A stretch of DNA of 64,000 nt from Lachnospiraceae bacterium OM04-12BH (GTDB lineage: Bacteria; Bacillota; Clostridia; Lachnospirales; Lachnospiraceae). Each line of letters begins with the position of its first letter. Within the stretch, counting starts at the first letter, position 1. This document shows, in pieces, positions 60,174 to 64,000 of this stretch. The translations under genes were made by a program, and so were the position numbers. The notes under the pieces were generated by a model that was not told where the DNA came from, searched no databases, and was given only the letters and a program-made list of their open reading frames with translations. Location of the stretch: NCBI GenBank assembly GCA_003490145.1, contig QULQ01000001.1, forward strand, positions 248,001 to 312,000, in the 5' to 3' direction.

Positions 60174-61349
60174 TTATTTTCTGATCATACCGCTGTTTTC
60201 AATCGCTTTTACCGCTTCCTTTATCCTTTTAACAGGCATGGTCAATGCAAAGCGTACATGTCCCTTTCCCCGTTTTCCGAAGCTGCTTCCCGGTGTACAT
60301 AAGACACCTGCCCTTTCAAGCAGTTCCATAACAAAGCTGACATCATCCGTATAGCCTTCTGGAATGGCTGCCCAGGCAAACATACTGCCCTCACTGTCCT
60401 CGATATACCAGCCTATCGAACGAAGCCCACTGCAGAGAGCGTCTCTTCTCTTCTGATACTCAGCACACTGTGCCTTTACTTCTTCATCACTGCCGGTAAG
60501 GGCTGCTACCGCACCGTACTGCACCGGAAGAAATGCACCATAATCGATCTGTGACCTGAGCTTCTTAAATGTCTGTACCAGGAATTCATTTCCCACAAGG
60601 AATCCCATTCTTGCGCCTGTATAATTAAAGCTCTTTGACAGAGAGTAAAATTCTACACAGATATCCTTTGCCCCTTCATGAGAAAGGATAGACTTGCCAA
60701 CGTGTCCATCATATACAATATCAGAATAAGCATTATCATGAACGATAATGATATTATTCTCCTTTGCCCAGGGAATCAGCTCATCATAAAAGCTGTCCGG
60801 TGCGATCCTGCAGATCGGGTTTAACGGATAGGAAACGATCATCATCTTTGTCTTCTTTAATAATTCAGGATCCATTCCTTTCAGATCTGGCAGATAATCA
60901 TTCTCTTTCAGCAGAGGATAGGTTCTTACATCTGCCATGGCAAGGGATGGTCCTATGGAAAAGATCGGATATCCCGGATCCGGAACCAGCACAACATCTC
61001 CCGGATTACAGTATGCCAGCGCAATATGGGCAATTCCTTCCTGAGATCCGTAAACGGCTGTAAATTCAGCTTCCTTCAGTTCTACCTGATATCTTGTCCG
61101 GTAACGCTCTATCAGTGCCTGCTTCAGTTCCGGGATCTCTTTCAGGGAATATTTGTAGTTTTCCGGCTTTCTAGCTGCTTCTTCTACAGCTTTCATAATG
61201 CGTTCTGACGGTGGAAAATCCGGTGTACCAACGGAAAGGTTATATACTTTTTTCCCTGTCTTTTCTACTTCCGCCTTCTTTTCATCCAGAAGCTGGAAGA
61301 TTCCTTCCTCATATTCCTTCATTCTGTCTGCTACCTGTAAATTAAGCAT
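60174..61349 (-). CDS. PLP-dependent class I/II aminotransferase, DAP-aminotransferase-like
   Basis: A 391-aa enzyme. The PLP lysine is in SLSKSFNYTGARMGF; other motifs are SVGTPDFPPSERI, VYGSQEGIAHIALAYCNPGDVVLVPDPGYP and VSYPLNPICR. The start (MLNLQVADRMKEYEEGIFQLLDEK) recalls LL-diaminopimelate aminotransferase-type enzymes; the true substrate is not settled. GAGGAGAG precedes the ATG. It lies 26 bp upstream of nrdD on the same strand, and a terminator lies ahead of it. Confidence 0.92.
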   Translation of the reverse strand: MLNLQVADRMKEYEEGIFQLLDEKKAEVEKTGKKVYNLSVGTPDFPPSERIMKAVEEAARKPENYKYSLKEIPELKQALIERYRTRYQVELKEAEFTAVYGSQEGIAHIALAYCNPGDVVLVPDPGYPIFSIGPSLAMADVRTYPLLKENDYLPDLKGMDPELLKKTKMMIVSYPLNPICRIAPDSFYDELIPWAKENNIIIVHDNAYSDIVYDGHVGKSILSHEGAKDICVEFYSLSKSFNYTGARMGFLVGNEFLVQTFKKLRSQIDYGAFLPVQYGAVAALTGSDEEVKAQCAEYQKRRDALCSGLRSIGWYIEDSEGSMFAWAAIPEGYTDDVSFVMELLERAGVLCTPGSSFGKRGKGHVRFALTMPVKRIKEAVKAIENSGMIRK

Positions 61350-61425
61350 ATCTCTCCTCTTTTCCTGTGCACATTTCTGCCAGGGAACTATCCTTTGCAG
61401 CTTTTTTACGCACGTATAGTATAGA

Positions 61426-61452
61426 AAAAGTGTTCATTGGCTGAACACTTTT
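61426..61452 (-). terminator. Intrinsic terminator after the 53-aa membrane protein
   Basis: On the minus strand AAAAGTGTTCA (61452-61442) pairs perfectly over 11 bp with TGAACACTTTT (61436-61426) around a 5-nt loop, followed by TCTATAC. The stop codon of the 53-aa gene overlaps the stem. It separates this gene from the aminotransferase gene. Confidence 0.75.
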
Positions 61453-61612
61453 AAGGGGTTTGTACACTATCCTGTACATCCTTTTCTTTTTCGTTTTTAC
61501 TTTTGCGGAGCTTAATGCCGATGAAAATTGCCACTCCTACGATTGCTGCTATCAGAAGCAGTAATAAAAAATAAGACATAAAGGAATTAAAAAATAAAAT
61601 CAGATTATTCAT
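61451..61612 (-). CDS. Small one-helix membrane protein (53 aa)
   Basis: MNNLILFFNSFMSYFLLLLL then IAAIVGVAIFIGIKLRKSKN forms one long or two short membrane helices (about residues 4-34), followed by a Lys/Glu/Asp-rich tail of 19 residues. An AAAGGCGG site lies 5 nt before the ATG. It begins 30 bp after the MutS-like gene, with no terminator between, so it is likely co-transcribed with it. I do not recognise a family. Could be a stabilising partner of the membrane-bound MutS-like protein (inference only). Confidence 0.6.
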   Translation of the reverse strand: MNNLILFFNSFMSYFLLLLLIAAIVGVAIFIGIKLRKSKNEKEKDVQDSVQTP

Positions 61613-61642
61613 GTCTACCGCCTTTCTCAACTGCTTTTTATT

Positions 61643-63316
61643 TTAGCATGACCAGACTCCTTTTTCAAGAAAATCAGAAGCCATCTTTTCAGCTGTTTCT
61701 GTTATTTTTTTGTCATATCCCATTCCTGCCAGCAGTCTGATCGCATTTCTTGATCTGACACGTCCCTCCTTTAGCTGATATGGGAAGATCACTTCTCCAT
61801 TTTCTACCACTTCTGTGAAATGATAATTATGATATTCCTTCTGCAAAAGCACAGTCAGCTCTACATCATGTGTTGCGGCAAAGCAAAATACACCCTCTTC
61901 CTTCAGATATTTCAGGATCTGGGCAGCTGCTGCTATCCTCTCCACAGTATTTGTCCCTCTCAAAATCTCATCTGTAAATGCAATAACGGGTGTCCCCTTT
62001 ACTTCTGCTGCATCTATTATTCTCTTCAGCGCCCTGATCTCCGCAACATAAGTGCTTTCCCCGTTCAGAAGATCATCACTGATAGAAATTGAGGTATACA
62101 GTCTGTAACAGGGGGCAGCAAATGCTTTGGCCATGCAGGTATGAACTGTCTGCGCCAGCAAGACATTGATTGCAGCCGTTCTTAAAAAAGTAGACTTTCC
62201 TGAAGCATTGGAGCCTGTGATCAGTACGCAGTCAGTGGTATTCATGTCATTTGCTACCGGCTTTTTCAGCAGCGGATGATAAAGTCCCTCTGCCATGATC
62301 CCCTTCTCCTGGTATTCCGGAATACAATTTCCGCTGTTGCCTGCCCGAAATGCCACGATCGCTATGAATGCTTCTATCTTTCCCGTAATACGGATCAGCT
62401 CTGCAGCTTCTTCCTTGTACATAAGAATCTGTTTTTTTCTGTGATTAAAAAACAGCAGATCCATATGCAGCAGCATATTTATATAATCACGCAAAACAGA
62501 AAAGGGATCAGATGAACTTCTGATATTTCCTTCAGGCAGAAGAAAGGCTCCTCTTTTCAGCCTCTGCAGCTTATTTACAATGCTTGTAAGCTTATTTATA
62601 TCTTCCTGCCACGGTCCTGTAAGCTGTGGAAATTTTTCTGCCTGCTTCACAAATAAAATCAGATACGAAAAGCAGCTGATGTAAGGTGTGATCTCTGCTT
62701 TCCTTTTAAAATAAGACAAAATATTATAGATGCAGACTGCCACCATTATGCAGATTCCAACCGGAAAATTCCACAGGATCATAATCACCGAAAAAAGCAC
62801 AAGCCACACTGCCAGATAATCGGATACAGCCTTCTGCTCCGGTGCTTTCTCAAGCTGCTCCAGCTGTTCATACAGAGAACGGGAGCATTTCTTTACTGAC
62901 AGCCTGTGAAATAACATCTGGCATGCTGCCCTTTCCCTTGGATGTTCCTGAAAATAACGGATCTGCAATTCCCTCTGTTCAAGAAGCTCAGGATCTGTCA
63001 ATGGTGTTCTCAGAATTTCATAAAGAGACTCTTCTCCGGCCTGTGTTTCCACAAAAGCAAGCCGGTCATAGACCTCATCCATCTGAAGATCTTTCCAGGT
63101 AATATCGTCTATATAAAACTCCCGGTTTCTTCGCTTATAGCCATCTTCTATTTTCTGCTTTCTGGCAGCACTGATCTTTTCCGGGGGCTGTTCACCAAAA
63201 TGATATAAAATACGATCCCTATATTCTTTTTCTTCTCTGCGGCTCTGCAGATATGTTCTGGTGATCAGGAGCAGAAAAAACAAAACAATTGCTGCCAGAA
63301 ACATAAGATAACCCAT
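61643..63316 (-). CDS. Membrane-anchored MutS-like ATPase
   Basis: A 557-aa protein of the MutS superfamily that lacks the mismatch-binding domain. One membrane helix is at residues 1-20 (LMFLAAIVLFFLLLI) and two more at about 172-210. Residues about 310-550 form the MutS ATPase domain with Walker A GSNASGKSTFLRTAA and DEILRGTNTVERIAAAAQIL. Such proteins of Firmicutes are of unknown function; a DNA repair role is not established. It ends 30 bp before the 53-aa membrane protein and begins 15 bp downstream of the chemoreceptor gene. Confidence 0.85.
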   Translation of the reverse strand: MGYLMFLAAIVLFFLLLITRTYLQSRREEKEYRDRILYHFGEQPPEKISAARKQKIEDGYKRRNREFYIDDITWKDLQMDEVYDRLAFVETQAGEESLYEILRTPLTDPELLEQRELQIRYFQEHPRERAACQMLFHRLSVKKCSRSLYEQLEQLEKAPEQKAVSDYLAVWLVLFSVIMILWNFPVGICIMVAVCIYNILSYFKRKAEITPYISCFSYLILFVKQAEKFPQLTGPWQEDINKLTSIVNKLQRLKRGAFLLPEGNIRSSSDPFSVLRDYINMLLHMDLLFFNHRKKQILMYKEEAAELIRITGKIEAFIAIVAFRAGNSGNCIPEYQEKGIMAEGLYHPLLKKPVANDMNTTDCVLITGSNASGKSTFLRTAAINVLLAQTVHTCMAKAFAAPCYRLYTSISISDDLLNGESTYVAEIRALKRIIDAAEVKGTPVIAFTDEILRGTNTVERIAAAAQILKYLKEEGVFCFAATHDVELTVLLQKEYHNYHFTEVVENGEVIFPYQLKEGRVRSRNAIRLLAGMGYDKKITETAEKMASDFLEKGVWSC

Positions 63317-63331
63317 ATTTTTTACCTTGCA

Positions 63332-64000
63332 TTATTCAATGATAAACATTTTTACACAATCTTCCAGACTGACAGCAATTTCATGCAGATTATTGGCATT
63401 TGCAGCAATATTGCTGATAACAGCATTGACTTCCTCTGCAGATGCTGATGTTTCCTCTGTACTTGCAGCGTTTTCCTCTGCAATGGCCGTCAGATTCTGG
63501 ACAATATCCACAACCTTGATCCTTGCTTCATCAAGTCCGGCTGTCCGTTTCGCAATCTCACGGATTCCTTCTACAGAACGGTCTATTCCGTCCTTAACCT
63601 TATTAAACGCATCCTGTGTATTTGTTACATTGACATCCTGCTTATCAATAACTTCCTTTACGTTCTTCATCGTGTCTACAGACTTTTCTGATTCCTCGAT
63701 CAGCGTATTAATGATCGCTTCGATCTGTCTTGCAGACTCATTGGACTGCTCTGCCAGTTTCTGGATCTGGGCTGCTACTACAGCAAAGCCCCGTCCCTGT
63801 TCACCGGCTCTTGCAGCTTCAATAGATGCGTTTAAGGAAAGCAGATTAGTTTCTTCTGCGATATCTGTAATGATCTCTGTCGCCTCTTTGATCTTCTGTG
63901 CAGACTCATTGGTTACATTTGTCTGTTTATAGATCACTTCCATAGCAGCCTTTGTCTGCTGATTGATCTGTCCAAGCTCTTCCAGAATGGTAACTGCAGA
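63332..64000 (-). CDS. Methyl-accepting chemotaxis protein, C-terminal part (partial)
   Basis: The frame is open to the right edge, so the N terminus is outside the window. The visible 222 residues form the cytoplasmic signalling coiled coil. The hairpin tip has [27 protein letters not shown], the binding region for CheA and CheW. Methylation-type Glu/Gln pairs flank it. The protein ends [12 protein letters not shown], with no pentapeptide for CheR. Start, sensor and membrane helices cannot be judged. Confidence 0.9.
   Translation of the reverse strand, partial: SAVTILEELGQINQQTKAAMEVIYKQTNVTNESAQKIKEATEIITDIAEETNLLSLNASIEAARAGEQGRGFAVVAAQIQKLAEQSNESARQIEAIINTLIEESEKSVDTMKNVKEVIDKQDVNVTNTQDAFNKVKDGIDRSVEGIREIAKRTAGLDEARIKVVDIVQNLTAIAEENAASTEETSASAEEVNAVISNIAANANNLHEIAVSLEDCVKMFIIE

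Noticed and set aside
1..64000. CRISPR arrays, tRNA or rRNA genes
   Set aside because: I saw no regularly spaced repeats, cloverleaf-like or rRNA-like sequence on either strand.

Overview
The window looks like chromosome of an anaerobic, spore-forming, low-GC Firmicute, most probably a Lachnospiraceae gut commensal; the species cannot be named from sequence alone. Supporting signs are the oxygen-independent ribonucleotide reductase pair nrdD/nrdG, a group-B-like [FeFe] hydrogenase, cotJABC and gerA-type spore genes, and the gene order sepF-yggS / aroB-lspA-rluD. No rRNA, tRNA or CRISPR array was seen.

Region 1 (about 1-10,670) is the right-hand part of a Tn916/Tn1549-type integrative and conjugative element (ICE). 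It carries a MobP-type relaxase and MobC (minus strand), an Xre regulator, a cargo module (small HTH protein, OmpR-type response regulator, histidine kinase, one ABC ATPase and three permeases resembling lantibiotic-immunity transporters), and then the recombination module (sigma-like protein, Orf8-like HTH protein, Xis, Int). Int keeps the Tn916 catalytic residues at the same numbers (R225, H344, R347, H370, Y379). Regulatory DNA stands out: three 8-bp direct repeats at an 11-bp period abutting a -10 box ahead of the transporter genes, and a set of mutually exclusive inverted repeats plus a 33-codon ORF with a PPPG motif ahead of a strong terminator. The conjugation genes would lie left of the window.

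Region 2 (about 10,700-28,600), mostly minus strand, is a growth and division block: a cytidylate-kinase-like gene, rluD, lspA, aroB, sepF, yggS, an HlyD-like protein, a P-loop protein, a D,D-carboxypeptidase, mgsA, rodA, minE-minD-minC, a class B PBP2, mreD-mreC-mreB, radC and a DUF4321 gene. The lateral-wall machinery and the Min system are close-packed, as if co-transcribed, and several members use TTG or GTG starts.

Region 3 (about 28,600-37,400) is a nucleic-acid maintenance block (PLP lyase, miaA, mutL, mutS, miaB, gtrA) with 4-bp overlaps. Region 4 (37,500-49,400) holds a Cys-rich small protein, DUF5662, a GH13 protein lacking its catalytic residues, DUF1292, a UvrD-like helicase, gltX, the [FeFe] hydrogenase, and an ABC ATPase / fused GldF-GldG / DUF4340 cluster. 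Region 5 (49,500-64,000) holds a SulP transporter, an aminotransferase, a LysR regulator, cotJABC, an MBL-fold enzyme, a gerA-type germination protein, dut-nrdG-nrdD, a second aminotransferase, a 53-aa membrane protein, a membrane-anchored MutS-like ATPase and the C-terminal part of a chemoreceptor that runs off the right edge.

Most noteworthy: the riboregulator-like DNA at 7,550-7,870, the operator-like repeats at 4,282-4,324, the GH13 pseudoenzyme with an apparently leaderless promoter, methylglyoxal synthase with a catalytic Asp to Glu change, and a PBP2 with an insertion of roughly 245 residues.
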